Positions 34,671 to 43,480 are shown, numbered from the stretch's first letter. The stretch is 64,000 bases of DNA from Streptomyces olivaceus (GCF_000721235.1 NZ_JOFH01000004.1:62001-126000); one strand, 5' to 3'. A program made the numbers and translations. The notes: generated by a model from the sequence alone, not told the origin.

Positions 34671-34948
34671 CGTGTTCCCTTCAGAAGGTGTGCTGCGGTG
34701 TCGCGCGTCAGGTGGTCGGCCATGCCCTGCTTGACCCCTCTGACGAAGGCGCCGATCTCCTCCGGCGTGTAGATGAGCGCCGGACCGGCGGGATCGGTCG
34801 ACTGGCGCAGTGCGACGCGCCCGTCGGCGAGTTGCTTCGTCTCGACGCACTGGCCTCCGTTGGGCCCGCTCCAGGGACGCTCCCAGCCCTGCTCGCCGAG
34901 GTCGGAGGCCGGCATGCCGTTGTAGACGGTGTCGTCGGTGGTGGTCAT
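34667..34948 (-). CDS. DUF397 protein
   Basis: This 93-residue protein has the DUF397 core WERPWSGPNGGQCVETKQLADGRVALRQSTDPAGPALIYT in shortened form, ending with the helix EEIGAFVRGVKQG. DUF397 proteins are small partners of adjacent XRE regulators (BldB and WhiJ systems in Streptomyces development). The start overlaps the XRE stop (ATGA), and its own stop overlaps the methyltransferase start. Confidence 0.9.
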   Translation of the reverse strand: MTTTDDTVYNGMPASDLGEQGWERPWSGPNGGQCVETKQLADGRVALRQSTDPAGPALIYTPEEIGAFVRGVKQGMADHLTRDTAAHLLKGTR

Positions 34949-35817
34949 GAGTACTCCTTGCGCATGCGGTTCAGGAGTGCTTTGCCGGCCCGGGACGACG
35001 TCATCAGCGACATCCTGTTGTGGGCCTCCAGGTGGGCGACGACGTCGTCGCGCTGGTCCAGGTAGACCGAGGCGGAGAGGATCTCGCTGTACACGATGTC
35101 CGGCAGCTCGGGCTCCTCGAACCGGAAGTAGGTGAACGGGGCGCACGCGCCGACGTGGGCGCCGACCTCGAAGGGCAGGATGTCGATGCTGACGTGGTCC
35201 AGTTCCGACACCTCCAGGAGCCGGTCTATCTGTTCACGCATGACGTCGGGGCCGCCGACCACCCGGTGCAGGACGGCCTCCTCCATGACCACCCAGAGCG
35301 TGGGCGCGTTCTCGCGGTCGAGCAGGCCCTGCCGGCGCAGTCGGAGGTGGACGCGGCGTTCCAACTCGTCCTCGGTGCCGTTCGGGAAGCCGCCGCTCAG
35401 TACGCCGCGCGCGTAGGCGGGGGTCTGCAGGAGCCCTGTGACGTAATGGGGTTCGTAGGTGCGCAGCGTGCTCGCGCCCGTCTCCAGGCTGACGTACGCG
35501 GTGAACCAGCTGGGCAGCACGTCACGGTAGGCGTGCCACCAGCCGGGCTTGTTGGCCTGCTCGGCGAGGGAGACGAACTCGTCCGTCTCCTGCTGTCCGG
35601 CGCCATAGGTCTGCAGGAGCTTCTCTACGTAGAGGGGTTTGAGGGCGACTTCGGCCTTCTCCAGGCGGCGGATGGTCAGGGACGTCACCCGCAACGCCTT
35701 GGCGGCGTCGGCCAGGGACGCGTCCGCCGCCTGCCGCATGTCCTGGAGCCGCTTGCCAAGGATCATGCGCAGTACCGTCGGGGCGCTCGTACCGGTGCTG
35801 GATCGGGCTTCACTCAC
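34945..35817 (-). CDS. XRE-family regulator with DUF5753 domain (WhiJ-like)
   Basis: This 290-residue protein has an N-terminal XRE HTH (residues about 18-75: LGKRLQDMRQAADASLADAAKALRVT) and a long C-terminal DUF5753 region (LRTYEPHYVTGLLQTPAYAR, then DHVSIDILPFEVGAHVG). The start is GTG at 35817, preceded by AGGAGG at good spacing. With DUF397 it forms a paired module, and it is divergent from an anti-sigma-like ATPase. Such modules influence development and antibiotic production in Streptomyces. Confidence 0.9.
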   Translation of the reverse strand: MSEARSSTGTSAPTVLRMILGKRLQDMRQAADASLADAAKALRVTSLTIRRLEKAEVALKPLYVEKLLQTYGAGQQETDEFVSLAEQANKPGWWHAYRDVLPSWFTAYVSLETGASTLRTYEPHYVTGLLQTPAYARGVLSGGFPNGTEDELERRVHLRLRRQGLLDRENAPTLWVVMEEAVLHRVVGGPDVMREQIDRLLEVSELDHVSIDILPFEVGAHVGACAPFTYFRFEEPELPDIVYSEILSASVYLDQRDDVVAHLEAHNRMSLMTSSRAGKALLNRMRKEYS

Positions 35818-36108
35818 GCCCTACCTCCTGATGGGCTGTCACTGTTCGATTCTGTCAGCGACTTGGTGACGACACCACCCTGATCACGTCTCGCTGAAAT
35901 TATCAGGGAAGCGGTTGCAGCATGAAGCGGGCTGCGAGCATAGTTGCTCCGTGAGCGAGCCCTCCCGACCGGCCGGGGCGCCGTCAATTCGTGTGCGTGT
36001 GCGAGGAGTTACATTCCTGTGCACGGACAGCAGACTGTCCTCTCCCGCGCCCCGGACCAGGCCCGCCCCTCTTGCGCCGCCGCCCGTCCGCTTTGGAAGG
36101 CGATCAAC

Positions 36109-36558
36109 GTGACCCCCCACACGGCCTCCTCGCCCGATCTCTTAGTCACCACACCCGCGGACCGGGAGCACTGGTTCGACCTCCCCTCGATCCGGGCGAG
36201 TGTGCGGACGGCCCGTGACACGGCCCGTCGGCAGCTGCGCACCTGGCGGCTGCCCGGCGACGTCTGCACCGACGCCGTACTGCTCGTCTCGGAACTGGCC
36301 ACCAACGCCGTCATCCACTCCGCGAGCAGCGGCATGCTGTGCGGGCTGTCACTGACGCCGGGCGAGCGCCTGCGGGTCGAGGTGCACGACGACGGGCGCG
36401 GCGAGGCGCGTCCCTCCGGTGCCCGGCCGCCCGGCCCGGACGACGAGAGCGGTCGCGGCCTGCTGATCGTGCAGCAGCTCGCGGACTCCTGGGGCGCCGT
36501 CCGCTCGGCGCGCACCGGGGGGAACGCGGTGTGGGCCGTCCTGCGGGTCGACCCCTGA
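36109..36558 (+). CDS. ATP-binding protein, RsbW-like HATPase domain
   Basis: This 149-residue protein is a single HATPase_c domain: the N-box ELATNAVIHS, then VHDDGRGEARP and SGRGLLIVQQLADSWG. Such proteins act as anti-sigma or anti-anti-sigma kinases or as partners of XRE/DUF397 systems. GTG at 36109 follows GGAAGG and matches the family N-terminus; upstream frame extensions are not convincing. It is divergent from the XRE/DUF397/methyltransferase operon, a recurrent Streptomyces layout. The 291-bp divergent spacer shows no further gene. Confidence 0.85.
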   Translation: MTPHTASSPDLLVTTPADREHWFDLPSIRASVRTARDTARRQLRTWRLPGDVCTDAVLLVSELATNAVIHSASSGMLCGLSLTPGERLRVEVHDDGRGEARPSGARPPGPDDESGRGLLIVQQLADSWGAVRSARTGGNAVWAVLRVDP

Positions 36559-36847
36559 GTCCCGCTCCCGTCCGGCTCTTCGAGGGCGGCCCCGCGGCAG
36601 CACCGCGCGGGGCCGCCCCGCCGCCGCGGTGTGTGCAGTGTCACCCGGCGGGAGGGTGGTCCGCGTTGTGTGGCTCACAGCGTAAATGTCCCTTTGGCGT
36701 GCATGCTCGGTAGTGGATGCCGTCGTGCCCTCAAGTGGCATGCAGCGGCCCGGACTTGATCACGGTGTGCTGGACCGGAGTACTGGCGTGAGCCACGCCA
36801 CGGCGCCCGTGACGTACCCCCTCCGTCACCGCAGAAAGGTGCGCATC

Positions 36848-38032
36848 GTGGCCGCATACCTGTGCCCTCCCTCCGTCATCCACGGCGAGCACGCCGTCAG
36901 TACCGGCCAGATCGTGGAAGAGGTGCGCGACCGGCACCCGCATGCGGCGTGGGCGCCGCGGATCGACGGCATCGCGGCGAGCACGGGCATCGAGACCCGC
37001 GGCTGGATGCTCCCGCTCCAGACCGCCGTCGCCCCCGGCCGGGAGGGTGCCCTGCCGGCCGCCTCGGCCGGTCCGGCGCGCGAGGCGCTGGCTCTCGACG
37101 GGTTCTCCGCCGAGGACGTGGACCGCGTGATCGCCTCACTGGAGGCGATACCGGCGCCGCAGACCGTGCAGGAGCGCACGGCCCCGGCCTGGGACGCCGT
37201 ACAGGCCTACGGCGAGCGGGCGGCGCGCGGGGCGCTGCAGAGCGCGGGACTCGACCCCGCCGACGTCGACTGCCTGATCACCAGCAACTCGACGACCCCG
37301 GCGCTGCCGGGGCTGGACGTCACCCTGGCCAACAGGCTCCCCCTCCGGAGCGACGTGATGCTGCTGCCGGCCGCCCAGTGGGCGTGTGTCGCCGGGACCC
37401 GTTCCCTGGCGCTCGCCGCCGACCTGGTGGCGGCGGATCCCGACCGGGTGGTCCTGGTGGTGATCTCCGAGGCGCTCAGTACGACCTACCAGCCCGCGGA
37501 CGACACCCTGGAGTCCCTGATCGTGCGGCTGCTGTTCGCCGACACCGCGGTCGCCGCGGTGGTCACCGGGCGGCCGCGGCCCGAGTCGGTGCTGCGGCTG
37601 GACTCCGCCTGGCACCACACGCTGCCGGACACCCGGGACCTGCACCGTCTGGAGACGCGGGCTGACGGCACCCACTTCGTGATGGACCGGCGGGGGCCGC
37701 GCGCCGTGCAGCAGACGGTCACGGCGATGTGGGAGTGGCTGCGGGTGCGCTACCAGGACGACCCCGCCGCCTGGCACCCCGACGTCCTGCTCGCGCACCC
37801 CGGCGGGACCCGGGTCCTGGAGTACATGGAGCAGACGATGCCCGCCGAGTGGCCGTCGGGTCTGCTCGACCACAGCCGGAAGAGCTACACCAGCGGCAAT
37901 CGCGGCGGAGCCGCCGTGTTCGACATCCTGCGCAGGGCCCACGACGCGGGCCAGAAGGCGGGCGCCCGCGCCGTGCTGTACGCGGCCGCCCCCGGCCTCA
38001 CGGCCACCGCTCTGGAAGGGGAGTGGCTGTAG
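36848..38032 (+). CDS. Type III polyketide synthase (chalcone-synthase-like)
   Basis: This 394-residue ketosynthase has the type III catalytic triad Cys180 (AAQWACVAG), His317 (LLAHPGG) and Asn351 (TSGNRGG), with spacing like plant chalcone synthase. It condenses acyl-CoA starters with malonyl-CoA without a carrier protein. It lacks the LGCAAGG active-site sequence typical of the naphthol synthase RppA, and a region around residues 55-115 is Ala/Pro-rich and poorly conserved, so the product is unclear: an alkylpyrone or resorcinol are possible. GTG at 36848 follows GAAAGGTG. No tailoring oxidase or methyltransferase is adjacent in operon order. Confidence 0.88.
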   Translation: MAAYLCPPSVIHGEHAVSTGQIVEEVRDRHPHAAWAPRIDGIAASTGIETRGWMLPLQTAVAPGREGALPAASAGPAREALALDGFSAEDVDRVIASLEAIPAPQTVQERTAPAWDAVQAYGERAARGALQSAGLDPADVDCLITSNSTTPALPGLDVTLANRLPLRSDVMLLPAAQWACVAGTRSLALAADLVAADPDRVVLVVISEALSTTYQPADDTLESLIVRLLFADTAVAAVVTGRPRPESVLRLDSAWHHTLPDTRDLHRLETRADGTHFVMDRRGPRAVQQTVTAMWEWLRVRYQDDPAAWHPDVLLAHPGGTRVLEYMEQTMPAEWPSGLLDHSRKSYTSGNRGGAAVFDILRRAHDAGQKAGARAVLYAAAPGLTATALEGEWL

Positions 38033-38055
38033 GGCCCGGCGTCCACGCGGGCCCT
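38031..38055. terminator. Hairpin between type III PKS and PP2C genes
   Basis: Arms AGGGCCC (38031-38037) and GGGCCCT (38049-38055) enclose an 11-nt loop between two convergent genes. The left arm starts inside the PKS stop codon (38030-38032). Confidence 0.5.
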
Positions 38056-38066
38056 CCGCACCCGCC

Positions 38067-40232
38067 TCACCTGGTGACCTCCGCCCAGACCACCTTGCCG
38101 GTGTCCGTCCACCGCACGCCCCAGCGGGTGGTGAGCCGGTGCACGATGTGCAGGCCGCGCCCGCCGTCGTCGAGGAGCGCGTTGCGGCCCAGCCGCGGCC
38201 TGCCGTTGCCCGCGTCGCCCACCTCGCACAGCAGGCCGTGGCCGAGCCTGATCAACCGCACCGTGATGGGGCCGCCGGCGTACCGGACGGCGTTGGTGAC
38301 CAGTTCGCTGACCAGGAGCACCACGCTGTCGCGGAGGTCGCTCCTGGTGTCCCACCGCTCCAGCAGCGCGTGCACCAGCGTGCGGGCCCGGGCGGCCGCG
38401 TCGTCGCGGGCGGGCAGCCGCCACGTCGCGGTGTCGCCCTTGCGGTAGCCGATCGTGCGGGCCAGCAGCAGGGTCACGTCGTCGCGCCGGCGGGCCGGTG
38501 CGAGCGAGGCGACCACGTGCCGCGCCGCCTGCGCCAAGCCGTCCCACGGGTGCACCCGGGACACGGCGGCCGCGAGCCGGGCGATGCCGTCGTCGATCGA
38601 CAGGGCGGGGTCCTCCACCAGGCCGTCGGTGTAGAGGGCGAGCAGGGACCCGGGGGGCGTGGAGAACGTGTGCACCTCGAACGGCTCCCGCAGCGCGAAC
38701 TCGGCGCCCAGGCCCGGGTGCGGGCGGACCGCGAGGGGGGCGGCGGGCCCTTCCGGGGGTGCCAGGACCGGGGGCAGGTGGCCCGCGCTGGAGAGCGACA
38801 GGCGGTGGCTGACCGGGTCGTACACGGCGATGCAGCAGGTCGAACCGAGGGCGCTGTAACCCGCGGCCAGCCCCGATTCCGCGTCGTCCAGCAGCGTCAC
38901 GGTCTCGTCCAGATGTTCCAGTACCTCGTCGGGCGCCAGCCCCGCGGACAGCAGGGCGCGGGCCTCCATGCTCAGCTGGCCCATGGTCGCCGCCGCCCCC
39001 AGACCGTGCCCGACCACGTCACCGACCACCAGCGCGGTGCGGCCGTCCGGCAGCGGGAAGCTGTTCACCCAGTCGCCGCCGACTCCGGCGCTGTCGGGCG
39101 TGGCGGGCTGGTAGACGCTGGCCGTCTCGACGGTGTCGCCGCCGACGCGGGGCAGCAGCCGGCGCTGCAGAGCCAGAACCTGCGTGTGCTCGCGCTGGTG
39201 CCGGCGGGCCAGGTCGACGTGGTGGGAGGTCCGGGCCACCAGCTCCTGCAGGTCGAACAGCTCGCTGTCGGCGAAGGGGCGGTCCGTCCGCCGCCAGACC
39301 TCCACCACGCCCAGCACGACGGGCGGCGTGTCGTCCAGGACGAGCGGCACGCACACCACGCCCGCCGACCGGTCGCCGGGCACCAGGGCGCGTACCAGCC
39401 GCGGGTTGCCGAGCACCCGTTCGATCGCCCGCCGGTGCGGGATGACGAGGGCCTGCGGCGCGTCGTCCCGCCGGATCGCCCGGGCCAGCAGACGGCTCGC
39501 CTCCGGGGGGAGGTCCTGGCCCACCGTGACGTACCCCTCGGGCCACGCCCGGTCCGGCACCAGAGCCGCCCGCCGCAGCCGGATACGCCCGGACGGGTGC
39601 TCGGTGACCCCCTCCCCCGTCCACACCGCCAGGTCGAGGTCGACGGCGGCCACGTCGCCCCACGCCAGCAGGGACTCCGCGAGCGACTGAGCCGTCTCGC
39701 CGATGTCCAGGGAGGTGCCGATCGCGGTCTCGGCGGCGTACAGGTGCAGCCGCCTGGCCATGGCGATCAGGGAGACGGTCAGCCCCTCCTGGGGCGCCGC
39801 CGCGGCCAGGATGCTCATCGAGACCACCAGCTCCGACCCGTCGGCGCGCCGCAGGCGCTGGACCCTCGCGACGTGCGCCTCGCCCGTCCCGAGGACGTGC
39901 CGCAGCCGGCGGGTGACCGTGGGCACGTCCCAGGGCGGCAGAAGATCGGTGAACGGGGTCCCGGCCACGGCCTCCAGTCCTGCGAAGACGGGGGCGTCGA
40001 GGTTGCTGCGGGTGATCCTCAGATCCCGGTCCAGGTTGACCGCGCCGAGGATCTGCTCCTGCCCCTCGGCCGCCATGTCGACGGGGCCGCCTCCCGGTCC
40101 CCCGTCCCCCCGCGCCTCCGCGGCACCGGCCGCCGCCGCGCCGGGCGGGATGTACCGGCCCAGGGCGCTGCTGACGAGGTCGAACGGGGACTCCGAGGGC
40201 GAGGGCGACGAGGGGGAGGGTGTGGAGTCCAT
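38067..40232 (-). CDS. SpoIIE-type PP2C phosphatase with PAS, GAF and HATPase domains
   Basis: This 721-residue signalling protein has a Ser/Pro-rich N-terminus, a PAS-like domain (about residues 55-155), a GAF-like domain (about 160-345), a SpoIIE phosphatase domain (about 365-590, with GVGGDWVNSFPLPDG and DVVGHGLGAAA) and a C-terminal HATPase domain (LLVSELVTNAVRYAGG). Such proteins dephosphorylate anti-sigma antagonists while also acting as anti-sigma kinases, so they set alternative sigma-factor activity. ATG at 40232 follows GGGAGAG. It is convergent with the PKS. The true partner is unknown; the HATPase at 36109 is a nearby candidate interactor. Confidence 0.92.
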   Translation of the reverse strand: MDSTPSPSSPSPSESPFDLVSSALGRYIPPGAAAAGAAEARGDGGPGGGPVDMAAEGQEQILGAVNLDRDLRITRSNLDAPVFAGLEAVAGTPFTDLLPPWDVPTVTRRLRHVLGTGEAHVARVQRLRRADGSELVVSMSILAAAAPQEGLTVSLIAMARRLHLYAAETAIGTSLDIGETAQSLAESLLAWGDVAAVDLDLAVWTGEGVTEHPSGRIRLRRAALVPDRAWPEGYVTVGQDLPPEASRLLARAIRRDDAPQALVIPHRRAIERVLGNPRLVRALVPGDRSAGVVCVPLVLDDTPPVVLGVVEVWRRTDRPFADSELFDLQELVARTSHHVDLARRHQREHTQVLALQRRLLPRVGGDTVETASVYQPATPDSAGVGGDWVNSFPLPDGRTALVVGDVVGHGLGAAATMGQLSMEARALLSAGLAPDEVLEHLDETVTLLDDAESGLAAGYSALGSTCCIAVYDPVSHRLSLSSAGHLPPVLAPPEGPAAPLAVRPHPGLGAEFALREPFEVHTFSTPPGSLLALYTDGLVEDPALSIDDGIARLAAAVSRVHPWDGLAQAARHVVASLAPARRRDDVTLLLARTIGYRKGDTATWRLPARDDAAARARTLVHALLERWDTRSDLRDSVVLLVSELVTNAVRYAGGPITVRLIRLGHGLLCEVGDAGNGRPRLGRNALLDDGGRGLHIVHRLTTRWGVRWTDTGKVVWAEVTR

Positions 40233-40402
40233 ACGGCTCTCCCAGCTCGCTCGCCAACCCCGGCACAGCCCTGGGCCGTGCCCGAACCCGTACGGCAGCA
40301 CCGGAGCGCCGTGCCGCACACACCTCATTCAATAACAACCGGAGCCGTGGCGCCCACCAACGGAGCGGGAGATTCCGGTCGGCGTGCACGAGAGGGCGCC
40401 CG

Positions 40403-41116
40403 TCAGGGGCGGGCGTGAACGCCGAGGCCCCCGGAGATCGCGAGGTTCTCGCCGGTGATGTATCCGGCCGCGTCGGAGGCGAGGAAGGCCACGGCCTCGG
40501 CGACGTCGGCGGCGGCCCCGGCTCGGCCGAGCGGGACGTCCGCGCCCCAGGATTCGATCATTTCCCGGGAGACGCCCAGCTTGCCGTAGGCCGGGGTGTC
40601 GATCAGTCCCGGACTGACGGCGTTGACGCGGATGCGGCGGGGGGCGAGTTCGAGCGCGAGGGACCGCACGAGGGGCAGCAGGGCACCCTTGGCCGCTGTC
40701 ACGGCGGCCCCGATCCCTTCGCCGGCGCCGACGGTGAAGACCACGCACGAGCCCTCGCGCAGGAGTGGGAGCGCCTTCTGCAGAGTGAAGAAGTTGCCCT
40801 TCACATTGATGTCGAACAGGTCGTCGAAGGCTGCCTCGTCGATCGACTCGACGGGACCGGGGCGGGAGACGCCCGCATTGAGGAACAGCAGGTCGAGGGT
40901 GCCGAACCGGCTGCGCGCCTCGTCCACCGCGCGGTCGATATCCGGCAGGGACCGCGCGTCGGCGCGGACGGTCACGATGTCGCCGGGCAGTTCGGCGCCG
41001 GCGTGGCCGCCGGACCCGGTGACCATGACGCGGTGGCCGCGGGAGTGGAGGAGTTCGGCGGTGGCCCTGCCGATCCCGCTCGTTCCGCCGGTGATCAGAG
41101 CTGCAGGTGCGGGCAT
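40403..41116 (-). CDS. SDR-family protein lacking the catalytic Tyr, divergent from TetR
   Basis: This 237-residue SDR has a good cofactor site (LITGGTSGIGRATA) and the FLNAGVS strand. At the catalytic helix, however, Lys143 is preceded by Val139 where the YxxxK tyrosine belongs (GAAVTAAKGAL). The usual catalytic Ser is also not evident. It may be a reduced-activity dehydrogenase, a different reaction type, or a regulatory protein. The C-terminus (GYITGENLAISGGLGVH) is otherwise intact, so decay looks unlikely. It is divergent from a TetR gene, with an operator between them. Confidence 0.85.
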   Translation of the reverse strand: MPAPAALITGGTSGIGRATAELLHSRGHRVMVTGSGGHAGAELPGDIVTVRADARSLPDIDRAVDEARSRFGTLDLLFLNAGVSRPGPVESIDEAAFDDLFDINVKGNFFTLQKALPLLREGSCVVFTVGAGEGIGAAVTAAKGALLPLVRSLALELAPRRIRVNAVSPGLIDTPAYGKLGVSREMIESWGADVPLGRAGAAADVAEAVAFLASDAAGYITGENLAISGGLGVHARP

Positions 41117-41196
41117 GGCGTGCTCCTTCTCTTCGCTGACGAGTGCCGAGCCGCCGACACGGACGCGCCGGCCCCTCTCTGGCAGCGTACGACCAC

Positions 41197-41213
41197 TTGG
41201 CAGTGACTGCCAA
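41197..41213. promoter_or_regulatory. TetR operator, perfect 17-bp palindrome
   Basis: TTGGCAGT-G-ACTGCCAA is a perfect 8-1-8 inverted repeat between the divergent SDR (start 41116) and TetR (start 41259) genes. Related half-sites (CTGGCAG at 41179-41185 and CTGGCAC at 41233-41239) flank it. Confidence 0.8.
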
Positions 41214-41258
41214 CCTGCGCATGAATGTCAGACTGGCACTCTCGGTTAACCTGGGGGG

Positions 41259-41885
41259 ATGAAGCAGGAAGCGAAGGCGGGAAGGAAGGGAGCGGCGGGC
41301 GGACCGGCCACCCTGTGGGACCGGACGCGGCAGCTGGCCTCCCGGGAGATCCTCGAGACGGCTCTGCGCCTGTTCACCGAGCAGGGCTACGACGAGACGA
41401 CCATCGCCCAGATCGCCCGGGAGGCCGGCGTCTCCCAGCGGACCCTCTTCCGCTACTTCGGGACCAAGGAGGAACTGCTCGGCGGCGACCAGGACCGGTT
41501 CGGCCGGGTCCTGACGGAAGCGGTCGGCGGGCAGCCCGCCGGGACCGGCGTCTGGGAGGCCCTGCGCGCGGGCGTCGCCGCCGTACTGGCTCTGCACGAG
41601 AGCCGGGCGGACGCCCTGGAGCGGTTCCGCCTCCTGCACAACACGGCCTCGCTGCGGGCCGGCCGGCTCGAGAAGCAGCTGCGCTTCCAGGAGGAGCTGC
41701 TGCCGCTCGTGGAGGAGCGGATGGGCACCGCGCGGGGCGGCGCCGACCCGAGCGCCCGGGCGGTGGTCGCGACGGCGTTCGCGTGCCTGGACGCCGCGAC
41801 GGCGACCTGGGTCGCGGGCGAGGGCGAGGACGACCTAATGGACCTGTACGACAGGTGCCTGGCGGCAGTGCGCGGCGGCTCCTGA
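41259..41885 (+). CDS. TetR-family regulator of the adjacent SDR
   Basis: This 208-residue protein has a TetR HTH at about residues 27-73 (ALRLFTEQGYDETTIAQIAREAGVSQRTLFRYF) and a variable C-terminal domain. Divergence from the SDR at 41116 and the palindrome at 41197-41213 indicate local control. TAACCT at 41247-41252 lies 6 nt before the ATG and could be the -10 of a leaderless transcript; GGGGGG before the ATG is too close to act as a normal ribosome site. The stop codon lies in a 21-bp tandem repeat. Confidence 0.88.
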   Translation: MKQEAKAGRKGAAGGPATLWDRTRQLASREILETALRLFTEQGYDETTIAQIAREAGVSQRTLFRYFGTKEELLGGDQDRFGRVLTEAVGGQPAGTGVWEALRAGVAAVLALHESRADALERFRLLHNTASLRAGRLEKQLRFQEELLPLVEERMGTARGGADPSARAVVATAFACLDAATATWVAGEGEDDLMDLYDRCLAAVRGGS

Positions 41886-41950
41886 CCTGCCGGGGCGGCC
41901 TCGTGAACTGCCGGGGCGGCCTCCTGAACTGCCCACGGCGGCCTCCTGAC
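41881..41950. repeat. 21-bp tandem repeat over the TetR stop codon
   Basis: The unit TCCTGAACTGCCGGGGCGG plus CC is repeated at 41881-41901 and 41902-41922, in diverged form at 41923-41944, and begins again at 41945. The first unit contains the TetR stop TGA (41883-41885). Confidence 0.85.
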
Positions 41951-42037
41951 CCGCCCGCGCCGGCCGCCGCGTCCTCGCGGCGCCTCTCGCTCGGGCCGGC
42001 CGGCGTTCCGGTGGCCCGAGGCGCCGCGCGGTCGGTG

Positions 42038-42448
42038 TCAGTCGTCGATCCAGCCGTGGGTCCTGCCGAGGCGCAGCATCTCCTTGCGCACTTCAAGGAT
42101 CTGAGCCCCCGTCAGGCCGGGAACCGCCTGCAGAAGGGCCTCGGTCAGCTCCGCGCCGTACTCACCCGCCGTCAGGATGTCGCACTCCGGCTCCTCGCCG
42201 TCGGCCACGCGCCTCGGCGCGGCGGGCGAAGGTGTGCCGGCGGCGCCCTTCGCGAGCCCCACGGTGGACGCCTTCGGGCCCCGGTCGCCCTCTTCGACCT
42301 CGAACTCGACGACCACGCCCGGGCGGATGACCGACTCCGGCACCACCAGGTCGTTCACGTGGAGGAAGACATCCTCGCCACCGTGGTCGGGGGCGATGAA
42401 CCCATAACCCCGGACCCCGTCGAAACGCACCACTCGTCCAACAACCAT
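42038..42448 (-). CDS. Cold-shock-domain protein with C-terminal extension
   Basis: This 136-residue protein starts with a cold-shock domain (residues 1 to about 65) holding RNP1 RGYGFI (13-18) and RNP2 DVFLHV (26-31), for single-stranded nucleic-acid binding. Residues about 70-90 are Ala/Pro-rich. The C-terminal helical part (LTEALLQAVPGLTGAQILEVRKEML) is about 45 residues longer than classical CspA-type proteins. This long form is common in Streptomyces. ATG at 42448. Confidence 0.92.
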   Translation of the reverse strand: MVVGRVVRFDGVRGYGFIAPDHGGEDVFLHVNDLVVPESVIRPGVVVEFEVEEGDRGPKASTVGLAKGAAGTPSPAAPRRVADGEEPECDILTAGEYGAELTEALLQAVPGLTGAQILEVRKEMLRLGRTHGWIDD

Positions 42449-42515
42449 GTCAACCCATACCCCGACCACAACGGGCCCCTTGCCCGTACCCGGGTCCCAT
42501 ACTAACCACGGGCGG

Positions 42516-43355
42516 TCAGGCGGCGCCCAGGTCGGTGTGGAGCAGGTGGTGGTCCGAGTACGGGGTGGGCCGGACCCGGTGTCCCCGCGGGACCATGCCG
42601 CGCAGGAAGACGTAGTCGAATTTGCTGTGCCAGTCCGTGGTCACCTCGCACGCACCGGCCCGCCCGGGACGGCAGCCGGGATCGGCGTCCGCGGCCACCT
42701 TCCACAGCGGGGCCAGTTCGGGAGCGTCCGGCACCGCGTTGAAGTCACCGAGGACGAGAGCGCGTTCGTGCTCGGCGACGGCCCCGGCGAGCACGTCGGC
42801 CTGGCCCGCACGGACCGTCTCCTGGCGCCGCTGGGCGAGGTGGGTGTTGAAGACCCGGACGGCCTGTCCGCCGATCCGCGTGGTGACGGCCAGGTACCCG
42901 CGGTCCTCGGACCCGCCGTCGGGGTACTCGACGGTGACGGGGTCGGTCATCGGTGCGGCCGACAGGAGCGCCTGGCCGAAGTCCCCGGGGTTCCACGGCG
43001 CTCCCCCGCAGCGCCCCCAGTGTTCGAGCACCGCCCCGTACTCCACGTGGTAGACCAGCCCGTAGAGGCGCTCCAGGTGGTCGCGGATCCTTCTCACATC
43101 GCCCTCGCACGCCTCCTGCAGGCCAACGACCTGGGGTGCGTACGTGGCGATCTCGGCCGCCCGGTCGACGTTGCTCTCCTCGCAGGGGTTGCACAGGTTC
43201 CACGTCATGACACGGTTCGGCACGACCTCCGCGGCGGCGTACGCGGGCAGCGCCCTGGCGAAGGGGGCGCCGCCGCCCGGCGCGCTGGGCCCGACCAGCA
43301 CCAGGCAGGCCAGCGCCAGCGCACCCGCGAGCAGTACCACGCGTCTTCCGAGCAC
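42516..43355 (-). CDS. Secreted endonuclease/exonuclease/phosphatase-family protein
   Basis: This 279-residue protein has an N-terminal signal (RRVVLLAGALALACLVLVG) and the EEP fold motifs MTWNLCNPCEES, VGLQEACEGD, FNTHLAQRR, VLGDFNAVPD, KFDYVFLRG and YSDHHLLHTD. It is probably a secreted Mg2+-dependent nuclease or sphingomyelinase/phosphodiesterase. Several cysteines in the mature part may form disulfides. Start GTG at 43355 follows GGGGAG. Confidence 0.88.
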   Translation of the reverse strand: MLGRRVVLLAGALALACLVLVGPSAPGGGAPFARALPAYAAAEVVPNRVMTWNLCNPCEESNVDRAAEIATYAPQVVGLQEACEGDVRRIRDHLERLYGLVYHVEYGAVLEHWGRCGGAPWNPGDFGQALLSAAPMTDPVTVEYPDGGSEDRGYLAVTTRIGGQAVRVFNTHLAQRRQETVRAGQADVLAGAVAEHERALVLGDFNAVPDAPELAPLWKVAADADPGCRPGRAGACEVTTDWHSKFDYVFLRGMVPRGHRVRPTPYSDHHLLHTDLGAA

Positions 43356-43480
43356 CCCGACTCCCCTGCAAAGATGCCTGCTTGCACGTCAAGGCACACT
43401 TTCACACACGGGTTCGGGCGCCGTGAAGCCGGTGACCGCGCGGCCCGCCGCCGCGGCGGACGCCGTCGGAGCGGCAGGCG

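Noticed and set aside
36686..36847. Longer type III PKS form from ATG 36686
   Set aside because: The extra 54 residues lack family similarity, and GTG at 36848 has a good ribosome site.
36109..40232. Reading the type III PKS region as a full biosynthetic gene cluster
   Set aside because: Flanking genes are signalling proteins (HATPase, PP2C), not tailoring or transport genes; the PKS appears alone.
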